Shown: piece by piece, positions 1 through 8,164 of the stretch
How the letters are laid out: the number at the start of each line of letters is the position of its first letter
Numbering within the stretch: position 1 is the first letter of the stretch
NCBI GenBank assembly: GCA_007118655.1
Contig: SKRE01000129.1
Coordinates: 1 to 33,180, forward strand
Direction of reading: 5' to 3'
Origin: Clostridiales bacterium
GTDB lineage: Bacteria > Bacillota > Clostridia > Peptostreptococcales > T1SED10-28
Length of the DNA stretch: 33,180 bases
The notes under the pieces: generated by a model
The model's input: only the letters and a program-made list of their open reading frames with translations
What the model was told of the DNA's origin: nothing
Databases searched by the model: none
Program-made: the position numbers and the translations under genes

Positions 1-20
1 AAAGCCTTAGGAGGAGTCAA

Positions 21-1301
21 ATGAAAACAATGATTTTAGAAACCTTAACCCATGAAATAAAGCCCACGGTGGGATGTACGGAACCGGTGGCAGTGGCCTA
101 TGCCGCAGCCTTAGCCGGAGAACTGCTGGAAGAAGAGCTGCTTGGGTTAAGGGTATTGGTAAACTCCAATCTTTATAAGAATGGGATGGGGGTATATGTG
201 CCGGGGACCACAAAAAAAGGACTTCATTGGGCCGCAGCCCTTGGGGCCTTGGTGGGAGACGGAAAAAAGGCCTTAGAGGTGCTGGAAAATATTCCAAGGG
301 ACAGTGAAGCCATGGGACTGGAGTTTTTAAACAATTATCCGGTCAAGGTGGACTTTCTGGAAAAAAAACCGGAAGTCTATGTCGAGGTCAAGGCTTGGGG
401 AGCTGAGCACAACAGTCGGATCCTTATCCAACATAGTCATGAGAATGTGGTGTTAAAGGAAAGGAACGGGAAAACCCTTTATGTAAAAGAAGCTGAAAAT
501 CGAGAAGAGAAATCCCAAGCATTTCTTAGGGAGGATTTAAATATAAAAGCCCTGATGGAATCGATCAATCAGTTCTCAAAGGAAGAACTGAGCTTTTTAA
601 TCCCGGTGATTGAGAAAAACTGCAGTATCGGAAACAAGGGAACCTCCGAGAAGCTGGGCATGGGGGTGGGCTACACCTTAAAAAAATTAATGGATAAACA
701 AACCATCGGAAACGATGTCTTAAATGAAGCGAAGGCCCTGACCGCCGGGGCCTCCGATGCCAGAATGTCAGGGGTGCCTTATACGGTTTACAGCTGTGCC
801 GGCAGCGGCAATCAAGGGTTGGCCGCTTCCCTTCCCGTCATCGTTATGGCAAAGGAGGCAGGTCTTACGGAAGAAGGTCTGCTTCAAGGGTTGGCCCTTA
901 GTTTTATGGTGACCATTTATGTCAAAAATAAAATCGGAAGACTCTCCCCTCTTTGCGGCTGCGGCATTGCTGCAGGGGTTGGAAGCGCCGTGGCCATGGG
1001 AGCATTTTTGGAAATGTCTTCAATGGAAATTGAAAACGGGATCCAAAATATCATCGGAAATCTTACGGGAATGATCTGTGACGGAGCAAAACCCGGTTGT
1101 GCATTAAAACTATCCACTTCCGTCGGCACCGTAATGGAAATGATGCTATTAGCCAAGGAAGGCACGTATATTTCCCATAATGAAGGAATTACAGGAAAAA
1201 GTGTGCAAAAAAGCATTGAAAACCTGGGAGCCCTTAGCCTGGAAGGCATGGGAAATGCGGATGATTTAATTTTAAAGATTATGGTGGATCAAAATCAGTA
1301 G
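21..1301 (+). CDS. cdsB: L-cysteine desulfidase (CdsB/CyuA, UPF0597/YhaM family)
   Basis: This 426-residue protein matches the serine dehydratase alpha-like family whose characterised members split L-cysteine into pyruvate, ammonia and sulfide with an oxygen-sensitive Fe-S cluster. Visible marks are the N-terminal PTVGCTEPVAVAY motif with Cys19, CAGSGNQG with Cys259, an LCGCG motif with Cys312 and Cys314, and Cys353 and Cys360 in the segment ICDGAKPGC. Several of these are the expected cluster ligands. The ATG at 21 has an AGGAGG site 6 bases upstream, so the start is firm. It is cytosolic and has no membrane segment. The next gene, 17 bases on, is a sigma-54 activator, the same pairing I recall from Clostridioides difficile cdsB/cdsR. 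Its promoter lies outside the window. A serine-specific dehydratase is possible but less likely, because the canonical two-domain SdaA layout is absent. Confidence 0.85.
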   Translation: MKTMILETLTHEIKPTVGCTEPVAVAYAAALAGELLEEELLGLRVLVNSNLYKNGMGVYVPGTTKKGLHWAAALGALVGDGKKALEVLENIPRDSEAMGLEFLNNYPVKVDFLEKKPEVYVEVKAWGAEHNSRILIQHSHENVVLKERNGKTLYVKEAENREEKSQAFLREDLNIKALMESINQFSKEELSFLIPVIEKNCSIGNKGTSEKLGMGVGYTLKKLMDKQTIGNDVLNEAKALTAGASDARMSGVPYTVYSCAGSGNQGLAASLPVIVMAKEAGLTEEGLLQGLALSFMVTIYVKNKIGRLSPLCGCGIAAGVGSAVAMGAFLEMSSMEIENGIQNIIGNLTGMICDGAKPGCALKLSTSVGTVMEMMLLAKEGTYISHNEGITGKSVQKSIENLGALSLEGMGNADDLILKIMVDQNQ

Positions 1302-1318
1302 GGTAAGAGGGGATGACA

Positions 1319-3109
1319 ATGGAGGAAAAGAAACTGAAACTGCAGTCAATTAAAGAAACCGTTGAGCAAATCGCGGAAGTAATAGCCATGGTCCTGGGGA
1401 TTGAAGTGACCATTATCGATCAAAAAGGGGAGCGTCTTTATGTGACCGGGTCTTACAAAGACAGTATCGAGCCCTATGTTTCTTTAGACTCGGTGTTTTC
1501 CGAGGTATTGGAAGGGAAAAAAGATCAGGCCGTAACGGATAAGCTTCAATCCATGACCTGTAGAGAATGCTCTTACCGGGAAAAGTGTTTAGAGCTTGCC
1601 AATCTTTGCGCCCCCATAAGCCTGGACGGAGAGATCTTAGGCCTCATCAGCCTGATTGCCTTTGACGATGATCAGCGCCAGCGCCTGGTGGATAATCAGG
1701 AGGCCTACCGAAAATTCATTGAAAAAATGGCGAATTTCCTGGAGAGTAAAATGATGGAAGAGCTGTCAAAACACCGGATTTCCATTCAAAAGATCCAGCT
1801 GGAGGCGATTTTAAACGGCGTGGATGAAGGGATCATCAGTGTAGACGCCAAGGGAGAAATTCTCTTTATCAACGAAAATGCAGAAAAATTACTGGGAAAA
1901 CCGGAGGAATGGCTTAAGGGGCGGTCTTTATCAAAGGTTTTTCTCCACTTTGAACGAATCGAAAAAGCCTTAAAGGAAATTACCTACAACAAAAAGAAAA
2001 CCAAGCCCCTTATTTCCAAACCCTTAGCGGCTAAAAACGGAAAAGATACGCGGTTTTTCCTCGGAAACTACAACCCGGTTCGAAAAGAGGGAACGGATAT
2101 CGGAGGAATCTTAAGTTTTCGTCCCTATAAAGATGTCTATCAAATGGCCCAGGAGGTTCACCGGGAAGAGGCCTTTGTGGGTTTTGACTCCATTATCGGA
2201 GAGAGTCCCGCCCTGGAAGAAACCATGAAAATAGCCAAGGTGGCGGCCAGACAAAATTCCACGGTACTGATCCAGGGGGAAAGCGGTACGGGAAAGGAAA
2301 TGTTTGCAAAGGCCATTCACCTAGCAAGCCCGAGACGGGAGAAAAACTTTGTACCCATAAACTGCGGATCCATTCCCGAAGCCCTGTTGGAAAGTGAATT
2401 ATTCGGTTATGAGCCCGGGGCCTTTACCGATGCCAGCAAAAAAGGAAAAGAGGGGAAATTTCTGAAGGCCCATGAAGGCACGATTTTTCTGGATGAAATC
2501 GGAGACATGCCCATGAATCTTCAGGTAAAACTGTTGCGCTTTTTAGAGGATGGGGTGATTGAACCCCTAGGATCCACAAAGGCGGAGCATGTTCAGGTCC
2601 GGGCAATTGCAGCGACAAATCAAAACTTGGAAGATCTTATGAAAAAAAAGCTGTTTCGGGAAGATCTTTTTTATCGGCTGAATGTGGTTCCCGTAATCAT
2701 TCCTCCTCTCAGGGAGCGAAAAGAGGATATTGAAACCCTGGCGGAGGTGTTTCTTCGACGCTACGAAGAACGTTTTGAAAAAGAGGCGAAGCATCTTTCC
2801 CCGGAAGCCAAAAAGGCCTTAATCGCCTACTCCTGGCCGGGAAATGTCCGGGAACTGGAAAATTGCATGGAGTATGCGTTGAACGTCTCAAAGTCCCGGG
2901 TCATCTATAAAGAGGATTTGCAGCAGCGGGTGCTGGGGGAAAAAGGCAAAAATGAGGAAAATGAAACAATCGAACCTTTGGAAATACTGGAAGAAAAGAT
3001 GATCAAAAAGGCATTGAGCCGTTGCTCCAGTACCAAGGAAGCCGCAAAGCTTCTTGGCATTGGACAAGCGACGATCTATCGGAAAATGAAAAAATATGAT
3101 ATATCCTAA
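1319..3109 (+). CDS. Sigma-54-dependent enhancer-binding regulator with four-cysteine sensor region and PAS domain
   Basis: Three-part activator of about 596 residues. The N-terminal sensor (about 1-155) carries C-x2-C-x5-C-x6-C at residues 81, 84, 90 and 97, fit to bind metal or react with a thiol. A PAS-like domain follows (about 165-280). The AAA+ sigma-54 domain has Walker A GESGTGKE near 320, a GAFTDA loop near 367, Walker B GTIFLDEIGD and an R-finger region ending FREDLFYRLNV. A Fis-type helix-turn-helix closes the protein (TKEAAKLLGIGQATIYRKMKKY). An ATG at 1313 is also in frame, but the AAGAGGGG site abuts it and sits 6 bases before 1319, so 1319 is preferred. Its place right after cysteine desulfidase suggests it activates that gene, as CdsR does in C. 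difficile. The loop reads GAFTDA rather than GAFTGA, which is discussed as a finding. The cysteine-sensing role is inference. Confidence 0.85.
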   Translation: MEEKKLKLQSIKETVEQIAEVIAMVLGIEVTIIDQKGERLYVTGSYKDSIEPYVSLDSVFSEVLEGKKDQAVTDKLQSMTCRECSYREKCLELANLCAPISLDGEILGLISLIAFDDDQRQRLVDNQEAYRKFIEKMANFLESKMMEELSKHRISIQKIQLEAILNGVDEGIISVDAKGEILFINENAEKLLGKPEEWLKGRSLSKVFLHFERIEKALKEITYNKKKTKPLISKPLAAKNGKDTRFFLGNYNPVRKEGTDIGGILSFRPYKDVYQMAQEVHREEAFVGFDSIIGESPALEETMKIAKVAARQNSTVLIQGESGTGKEMFAKAIHLASPRREKNFVPINCGSIPEALLESELFGYEPGAFTDASKKGKEGKFLKAHEGTIFLDEIGDMPMNLQVKLLRFLEDGVIEPLGSTKAEHVQVRAIAATNQNLEDLMKKKLFREDLFYRLNVVPVIIPPLRERKEDIETLAEVFLRRYEERFEKEAKHLSPEAKKALIAYSWPGNVRELENCMEYALNVSKSRVIYKEDLQQRVLGEKGKNEENETIEPLEILEEKMIKKALSRCSSTKEAAKLLGIGQATIYRKMKKYDIS

Positions 3110-3149
3110 GCATCGGAAGACTTATAACAATAATACAAGGGATTATCTG

Positions 3150-3178
3150 TTGACAATTTAACAATGAAGACATAAAAT
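3150..3178 (+). promoter_or_regulatory. Sigma-A promoter for the ArsR-family gene
   Basis: A perfect -35 box TTGACA at 3150-3155 is followed after exactly 17 bases by TAAAAT at 3173-3178, one mismatch from TATAAT. Transcription would start near 3185, about 43 bases before the ArsR-family start codon. The spacer is A+T rich, and an autorepressor site would be expected here, but I see no convincing long dyad. Confidence 0.75.
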
Positions 3179-3227
3179 TAAGACAATAACAGGCAGAAGT
3201 ACTTTGTCTAAAAGAGGAGACGGTTAT

Positions 3228-3578
3228 ATGGAGATTGTGGAAATTTTAAAAGCCCTGGGAGATGAGACACGGGTTCGAATAATACATCTCGTCCAGGAAA
3301 AGCCCTTATGTGTCTGTGAAATTCAAGAAATCCTCGGAATCTCTCAATCCAATACTTCGAGGCATCTTATTAAACTGAAAAATGCAAAACTGATAACAGG
3401 AGACAAAAAAGCACAATGGGTGTATTATTCCTTAGCCCCGGACACTTTTCAGAAATACTCTTTTTTAGAGGCCTTCATGGGGAACCTGAACACCTACAAG
3501 GATTTAGAAAGTGACCGCCGGGCTTTAAAAACTTTACAGGAAAAAGGATTTTCCTGTGAAAATTTGAAGAAAAACTAG
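3228..3578 (+). CDS. ArsR/SmtB-family metalloregulatory repressor
   Basis: A winged helix-turn-helix protein of 116 residues. The core reads EILKALGDETRVRIIHLV, then LCVCEIQEILGISQSNTSRHLIKLKNAKLI, then the wing QWVYYSL. The CVC motif sits at the start of the recognition region, where E. coli ArsR (ELCVCDLC) holds its As(III)/Sb(III) thiolates. A third cysteine near the C-terminus (FSCENLKKN) might complete a three-thiolate site. A TTG at 3204 would add 8 residues, but the AAGAGGAG site is placed for the ATG at 3228. The gene has its own promoter and terminator, and no arsenic efflux or reductase gene follows, so its target is unknown. Members of this family are cytosolic repressors that release DNA on metal binding. 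The metal identity is inference. Confidence 0.85.
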   Translation: MEIVEILKALGDETRVRIIHLVQEKPLCVCEIQEILGISQSNTSRHLIKLKNAKLITGDKKAQWVYYSLAPDTFQKYSFLEAFMGNLNTYKDLESDRRALKTLQEKGFSCENLKKN

Positions 3579-3606
3579 ACTTTCCCATAACGGAAAGTCT
3601 TTTTTT
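3577..3606 (+). terminator. Rho-independent terminator of the ArsR-family gene
   Basis: A perfect 9-bp stem (AGACTTTCC with GGAAAGTCT) encloses a 6-base loop and runs into seven T residues. It starts inside the stop codon and isolates the ArsR-family gene from cinA. Confidence 0.9.
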
Positions 3607-3645
3607 GAAAAAGAATCAGAATACAATCAAAGAAAGGAAAAATCT

Positions 3646-4881
3646 ATGAATGCAGAAATTTTATCCGTCGGTACGGAACTGTTGCTTGGAGACATCGTTA
3701 ATACCAATACCCAATATATCGCCAAGGGCTTAGCGGAGCTGGGGATTAATGTATATCGCCAGTCCGTAGTGGGAGACAACCGAAACCGACTCAAAAAAAG
3801 CATGGAAGAGAGTCTTGAGCGGGCGGATCTTCTAATTATCACCGGGGGACTGGGTCCCACAAAGGATGACCTGACCCGAGAAGTTGCAGCGGAGGTTTTG
3901 AATAAAAAACTGATCCTCGACGAAAGTATTTTACAGGGGATTCAAGGTTTTTTTGATCAAATTAAGGTTCCAATGGAAAAAAGCAATCATAAACAGGCCT
4001 ATCTGCCGGAAGGGGCTTCGGCCATTGAAAATCCCCAGGGCACTTCCCCGGGTATTTTAATCGAGGGGGAGGGTAAAATTGTAATGATGCTTCCGGGACC
4101 ACCAAGAGAGCTTCAGCCTATGTTTGATAATCATGTTAAACCCTATCTCAGCAAATACGCTCAAGGGATTGTAAAATCCAAGGTCTTAAATATTTTCGGT
4201 ATGGGAGAAAGTACCATGGAAGCCCTGGTGGAGGACCTTATTGAAGAACAGCACAATCCTTCCATTGCCCCTTACTGCATGGACCAGGGGCTAATTCTCA
4301 GGATCACCGCAAGGGCGGGAAAAGAAAGCACAGCGGATGAACTGATCCGATCCCTGGAAGAAAAGGTAAAGGCCCGCCTAGGAGAGTATATATACGGTTC
4401 CGATAATGAAAGCCTGGAGGAGGTCGTGGTGAAATTCTTAAAAAATAAAGGCTACACCCTTAGTGTTGCAGAGTCCTGCACCGGGGGTCTGATCGCCGCA
4501 AGCATCACAAATGTTTCCGGTGCTTCAGAAGTATTCCCCCTGTCCATCGTTACCTATAGCGACGCATCTAAAATCAATTTGCTGGAGGTTCCCAAAGACA
4601 CGCTGACAGGCCAAGGTGCAGTAAGCAAGGAAACCGCAATTGCCATGGCAAAAGGGATTCAAAAAGTCGGCGGAACCACCATGGGACTATCCATTACAGG
4701 AATTGCCGGTCCCGGGGGAGGAACGGATAAAACCCCCGTGGGCCTGGTGCATATCGCCTTAGCATTCAAGGACCAAGTCTTCCACGAAGAAAAAAATCTC
4801 CTGGGAGACCGAAATCGAATTCGTCTCTTTGCGGCGAAACATGGGTTAAATCTTGTTCGAAAAGCGGTGAGGGAACAATGA
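3646..4881 (+). CDS. cinA: CinA: competence/damage-inducible protein A with NMN deamidase-type C-terminal domain
   Basis: At 411 residues it has the usual CinA length. The N-terminal half (about 1-170) is the molybdopterin-binding-like COG1058 domain, opening MNAEILSVGTELLLGDIVNTN and carrying GGLGPTKDD and MLPGPPRE. This part is known in other bacteria as an ADP-ribose pyrophosphatase. The C-terminal half (about 255-408) is the PncC-type domain that deamidates nicotinamide mononucleotide, with SVAESCTGG near 276 and GIAGPGGGTDKTPVG near 350. The protein should act in the cytosol in pyridine-nucleotide salvage. A GAAAGGA site precedes the ATG. Its stop overlaps the start of the next gene (ATGA), so the two are translationally coupled. 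In several Firmicutes cinA lies before recA, but not here. Confidence 0.93.
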   Translation: MNAEILSVGTELLLGDIVNTNTQYIAKGLAELGINVYRQSVVGDNRNRLKKSMEESLERADLLIITGGLGPTKDDLTREVAAEVLNKKLILDESILQGIQGFFDQIKVPMEKSNHKQAYLPEGASAIENPQGTSPGILIEGEGKIVMMLPGPPRELQPMFDNHVKPYLSKYAQGIVKSKVLNIFGMGESTMEALVEDLIEEQHNPSIAPYCMDQGLILRITARAGKESTADELIRSLEEKVKARLGEYIYGSDNESLEEVVVKFLKNKGYTLSVAESCTGGLIAASITNVSGASEVFPLSIVTYSDASKINLLEVPKDTLTGQGAVSKETAIAMAKGIQKVGGTTMGLSITGIAGPGGGTDKTPVGLVHIALAFKDQVFHEEKNLLGDRNRIRLFAAKHGLNLVRKAVREQ

Positions 4882-6110
4882 CTGCAAAAAAAGTCCTGAT
4901 TGTCGGCGGCGGTGCCAGCGGATTAGCCGCTGCCATTTCTGCAGCAAGAAAAGGGGGAGAGGTGGTTCTCATCGAGGGTCTGAACCGGGTGGGCAAGAAA
5001 ATTCTTGCCACGGGAAACGGACGATGCAATTTATCGAACATCACCGCGAATATAACCCATTATCATGGGGAGAATCCAAAATTTATTGAAGGGGCCTTCA
5101 CCCAGGTGGATGTGGAGGAAACCCTTCGCTTTTTCCAGTTGTTGGGATTGGAGACGAAGGTGGAAGATGAGGGGAAGGTTTACCCGATATCGGATCAAGG
5201 CAGCAGTGTCTTGGATCTGCTGCGCTATGAAGTAGAAAAATTAGAGGTTAATCAAATCCTGGAGGATCCTGTGAGGACCCTTCAAAAAAAAGACAACCGA
5301 TTTATTCTGGAGACGGAATCCAAAAGAAAAATTACCGGAGACGCTGTTATTCTGGCCACAGGAGGAATGTCGGCCCCGAAACTGGGCTCCAAGGGCAGCG
5401 GATACGATTTGGGAAAAAGTGTGGGCCATGGACTGACACCGGTGTTTCCCGCTCTGGTACAGATCAAATGCGATAATCGCAGCTTTCGAAGTTTAAAAGG
5501 CGTAAAAATTCAGGGAAGCATTAAACTGGAAGCGGAAGGAAAAGTGTTGAGAAAAGAACAGGGAGAAGTGCTGTTTACGGATTATGGGGTTTCCGGGCCG
5601 CCGGTGCTGCAGCTTAGCCGGGGTGTTCAGGAATGTCTGCAAAAAAACCGGGTGCCCTGGGTGGTTTTGGACTTTTTTCCCGAGGCCGGGGAGGAAAAAA
5701 TTTATGAAACCCTATGGATGCTGGTGAGCTTGGACGGGAAAAAACCCTTTGATTTCAGCCTGATCGGGATTCTTAATAAAAAAGTGATTCCCGTTATTTT
5801 AAAAGAAATCGGCATCACCAACATGAAAAAAGCCTGTGAAGAGGTCACCGATAAAGAAATCCAAAGATTAGCCAAGATTTTAAAGAATTGCCGGCTAAAG
5901 TCTACGGGTACCCTGTCCTGGAAGGACTCCCAGGTTACAGCGGGGGGGATTCGAACCGATGAGGTGAATCCAAAGACCTTAGAATCAAAAAAAATAAAGG
6001 GGCTCTATTTTGCCGGGGAGATCCTGGACGTGGATGGAGACTGCGGCGGATTTAACCTGCAGTGGGCCTGGTCCTCGGGGATCATCGCCGGAGAAAAAGC
6101 CGCAGAATGA
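4878..6110 (+). CDS. NAD(P)/FAD-dependent oxidoreductase of the BaiN/HI0933/YhiN family
   Basis: A 410-residue flavoprotein. The dinucleotide-binding motif VLIVGGGASGLAAAI is at residues 6-20, followed by the family signature GKKILATGNGRCNLSN near 40-55. The C-terminal FAD contact reads LYFAGEILDVDGDCGGFNLQWAWSSG. These define the HI0933 group. Members include BaiN, reported to act in bile-acid dehydroxylation in Clostridium scindens, but most have no proven substrate and I assign none here. The ATG overlaps the cinA stop by 4 bases, so it is coupled to cinA. No membrane segment is visible. A bidirectional terminator follows. Confidence 0.88.
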   Translation: MTAKKVLIVGGGASGLAAAISAARKGGEVVLIEGLNRVGKKILATGNGRCNLSNITANITHYHGENPKFIEGAFTQVDVEETLRFFQLLGLETKVEDEGKVYPISDQGSSVLDLLRYEVEKLEVNQILEDPVRTLQKKDNRFILETESKRKITGDAVILATGGMSAPKLGSKGSGYDLGKSVGHGLTPVFPALVQIKCDNRSFRSLKGVKIQGSIKLEAEGKVLRKEQGEVLFTDYGVSGPPVLQLSRGVQECLQKNRVPWVVLDFFPEAGEEKIYETLWMLVSLDGKKPFDFSLIGILNKKVIPVILKEIGITNMKKACEEVTDKEIQRLAKILKNCRLKSTGTLSWKDSQVTAGGIRTDEVNPKTLESKKIKGLYFAGEILDVDGDCGGFNLQWAWSSGIIAGEKAAE

Positions 6111-6126
6111 AAAAGCTCCAGAACAA

Positions 6127-6170
6127 TAAAAAAGGCAGCCCAAGCAATGAACCGCCGGCCGCTTTTTTTT
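6127..6170. terminator. Bidirectional terminator between the convergent flavoprotein and kinase genes
   Basis: The left arm (6128-6140) pairs with the right arm (6157-6170) over about 13 bp with one A-C mismatch and one G-T pair. It has an A tract on the left and a T tract on the right, so it can stop transcription in both directions. It overlaps the stop codon of the minus-strand kinase. Confidence 0.65.
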
Positions 6171-7797
6171 ATTTGTTTTTAGGAATTTTTACGTAAAAGT
6201 GGTTTCCATCCTGATCCACGATTAGATCAACGGTGCCCTGGTGTTTTTCAATCAAAGACTGTACCATATAGAGGCCGAATCCGTCGCCTTTCTCTTTGGT
6301 AGTGAATCCTTTCTCGAAAATTCGGGACTGATCCTCCCGGGGAATCAAGGGGATGTTGTTGCTGACCTTAAATACATACCAGTTTTCTTCTTCAGAGAGT
6401 GCAATGTTTAATACACGGTGCTTTTCAGGATAGAGGGCCATGGTCTCAACCGCATTCTTTATTAAATTGCTAAGGGCCTTTACTAAGTCATAAATATTAA
6501 TCGGCAGGGAAGTGGGAAGTTCCGTGGTTTGAATATTGACCTCAATTCCCTGTTCTTTTCCTTTCTGCAGTGCATCATACATTACCACTTCAAGTTCCGG
6601 AATACCGATTTCATAAGTATCGTAAATCATTTTTCCCTGTCCCGATATTTTGTTTAAGTATTTTAATGCCCGGTCCCCGTGACCAAGGTGAAGCAGTCCC
6701 TGTATGATCTGTAAATGATTGGAGAAATCGTGTTTGTACATTCGGAGTTTCTCATTGAGTTCTTCACTTAAGGTTAAGCGATAATGGGCGGTCTCTTTTT
6801 GGGAGGCAATATTGGAAATAATAATTATTTCAATGAAAACCCATAGAGAAATCAACGTACTGATTAAGATCATCAAATAGAGATTCAGTCGAAGGGGTCC
6901 CTCGATGGAATGGGTTAAATATGCTTCAGGAATCCTCGCGGTGAGGATCCCGGGAAAAGACTCCAGGGAAACCGAGTAGAAAACCTTAGGCTCTCCCTCT
7001 ACAACTAAGGTATTAAAATCCCGGGTCTCAAAAATCCCGGCCCGAAGGTCCATGGGAAAAGCCTGCTCTTCTGCTGCATTCAAGGGCTCTTCCTGATGGT
7101 TCCACAGGGCTAAGCGGCCCCCTTCCCCAATGAAAACATTCTGATAGAGTTCCATGAAGTTATCCCGGTCGATGATGGAAATGAGATAACCCACCAGGGC
7201 ATTGCCCTCCAGGTTTTTAAGACTCTGGACATACACAAGGCTTTGGGAGATTTCCTCCTTGGAATTTTCCTCATAGTAAACCGGATTATAGATCTCTTCC
7301 GAAGGTAAAAAATGCCAGCCCTCTTCCAGAACTTCTGCGGTTAAATCCTGATAAAATGAACTTCCGCTGATGTCTTCATGCCAAAAGTCCTCGGGGGAAA
7401 AATGATCCCCTTCCAAGGTGAATACGCTGCTGTGACGCAGGTAAGGTGAAGAATTTTCTATATCCGTCATCTGCCGGTCCATATAGAGATGAAAATTATC
7501 CCGGCCCGGTTCGGGGAGCAGGTAATAATCCTCCACCCCTTTTTGAATACCCGGCTGGCTGGCCCGGTCTTCAAGAAGATTCTGGATATCCACCGCGGTT
7601 TGATCGAGGGATGCGGCGGTTCTATGTAGGGACTCTTCGATATTGGTGAGTTTATCCTCTCTTACCGCACTGATGGTTTGCCGTTGGATAAAAAAAACAT
7701 TAAATAAAATTGGAAGATAGATTAAAACTAAAAACAGGGCAAGTAAACGAACCTGCAACGGTCGTTTCTCTTTGATTAAATACAGTATTTTTTTCAT
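6169..7797 (-). CDS. Membrane sensor histidine kinase of the CitA/DcuS type (Spo0B-like), orphan
   Basis: The 542-residue protein starts with a transmembrane segment (about 17-38). A large extracytoplasmic region (about 40-310, dCache-like) and a second membrane segment (about 315-340) follow. The dimerisation/phosphoacceptor motif MYKHDFSNHLQIIQGLLHLG lies near residue 355, and the ATPase domain has the N box NLIKNAVET and the glycine box GDGFGLYMVQSLIEKHQG. The HDxxNHLQ form is typical of Spo0B-type kinases that sense citrate, malate and other small carboxylates. No response regulator lies next to it, so its partner is elsewhere. The start at 7797 follows an AGGCAGCGAC stretch, a weak ribosome site. 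A clear promoter lies just upstream. The ligand is unknown. Confidence 0.85.
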   Translation of the reverse strand: MKKILYLIKEKRPLQVRLLALFLVLIYLPILFNVFFIQRQTISAVREDKLTNIEESLHRTAASLDQTAVDIQNLLEDRASQPGIQKGVEDYYLLPEPGRDNFHLYMDRQMTDIENSSPYLRHSSVFTLEGDHFSPEDFWHEDISGSSFYQDLTAEVLEEGWHFLPSEEIYNPVYYEENSKEEISQSLVYVQSLKNLEGNALVGYLISIIDRDNFMELYQNVFIGEGGRLALWNHQEEPLNAAEEQAFPMDLRAGIFETRDFNTLVVEGEPKVFYSVSLESFPGILTARIPEAYLTHSIEGPLRLNLYLMILISTLISLWVFIEIIIISNIASQKETAHYRLTLSEELNEKLRMYKHDFSNHLQIIQGLLHLGHGDRALKYLNKISGQGKMIYDTYEIGIPELEVVMYDALQKGKEQGIEVNIQTTELPTSLPINIYDLVKALSNLIKNAVETMALYPEKHRVLNIALSEEENWYVFKVSNNIPLIPREDQSRIFEKGFTTKEKGDGFGLYMVQSLIEKHQGTVDLIVDQDGNHFYVKIPKNK

Positions 7798-7836
7798 AAA
7801 GTCGCTGCCTCCGATTAATGGAATGGTTATAAATTA

Positions 7837-7865
7837 AGTATAGCGGTAAATTCGACATAATTCAA
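7837..7865 (-). promoter_or_regulatory. Sigma-A promoter for the orphan histidine kinase
   Basis: On the minus strand a -35 box TTGAAT (7865-7860) is followed by a 17-base spacer and TATACT (7842-7837). Both hexamers are close to consensus, and the implied start leaves a leader of about 30 bases before the kinase ATG. Confidence 0.65.
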
Positions 7866-8164
7866 CAAAATTTGAGGCCGAAAAACCTTAATCCTTAGGA
7901 ATAATTATAGAAAGAGAAATTATTATCGAAGGAAGTTGATTAAAACTGAATTCATTTAACAAGAAAAGGGGAACACAAAACCTATGGAATGCAGGTTATA
8001 GAACAATGGACCTAAAGTTTTGCTAAAACTTTTTAAGCTTTACACAAATTCCCCCTATAAAAAGATTGCTTTTTTTACTATAATGGAACCATGTGCAAGC
8101 TGGTTTGAAGACTTTTTCTAATTTGTTAAAAGTACATCAATATTATATAAAGGGAGGAATGAAA
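7866..8164. other. Divergent intergenic region before pyruvate:ferredoxin oxidoreductase
   Basis: About 300 bases, A+T rich, between the kinase promoter and the oxidoreductase start. It holds the probable -10 box of the oxidoreductase gene and its ribosome site. An AAAGTTTTGCTAAAACTTTTTAAGC stretch near 8010-8035 contains small dyads but no strong hairpin. I see no small coding gene and no recognised riboswitch here. Confidence 0.5.
8079..8084 (+). promoter_or_regulatory. Probable -10 box for pyruvate:ferredoxin oxidoreductase
   Basis: A perfect TATAAT lies 81 bases before the start codon. The -35 position (TATAAA after 17 bases) is poor, so the promoter may rely on flanking A+T tracts or an activator. 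Confidence 0.4.

Noticed and set aside
1-20. A sigma-54 (-24/-12) promoter for the cysteine desulfidase gene
   Set aside because: Only 20 bases precede the gene in this window, and no TGGCA-N7-TTGC element is present there. It must lie outside.
7866-8164. A Rex (NADH-sensing) operator before pyruvate:ferredoxin oxidoreductase
   Set aside because: Isolated TTAACAA and TTGTTAA half-sites occur, but they are not arranged as the TTGTTAA-N4-TTAACAA palindrome.
8093-8164. An N-terminal extension of pyruvate:ferredoxin oxidoreductase from position 8093
   Set aside because: The added 24 residues are not family-like, and the strong ribosome site fits ATG 8165.
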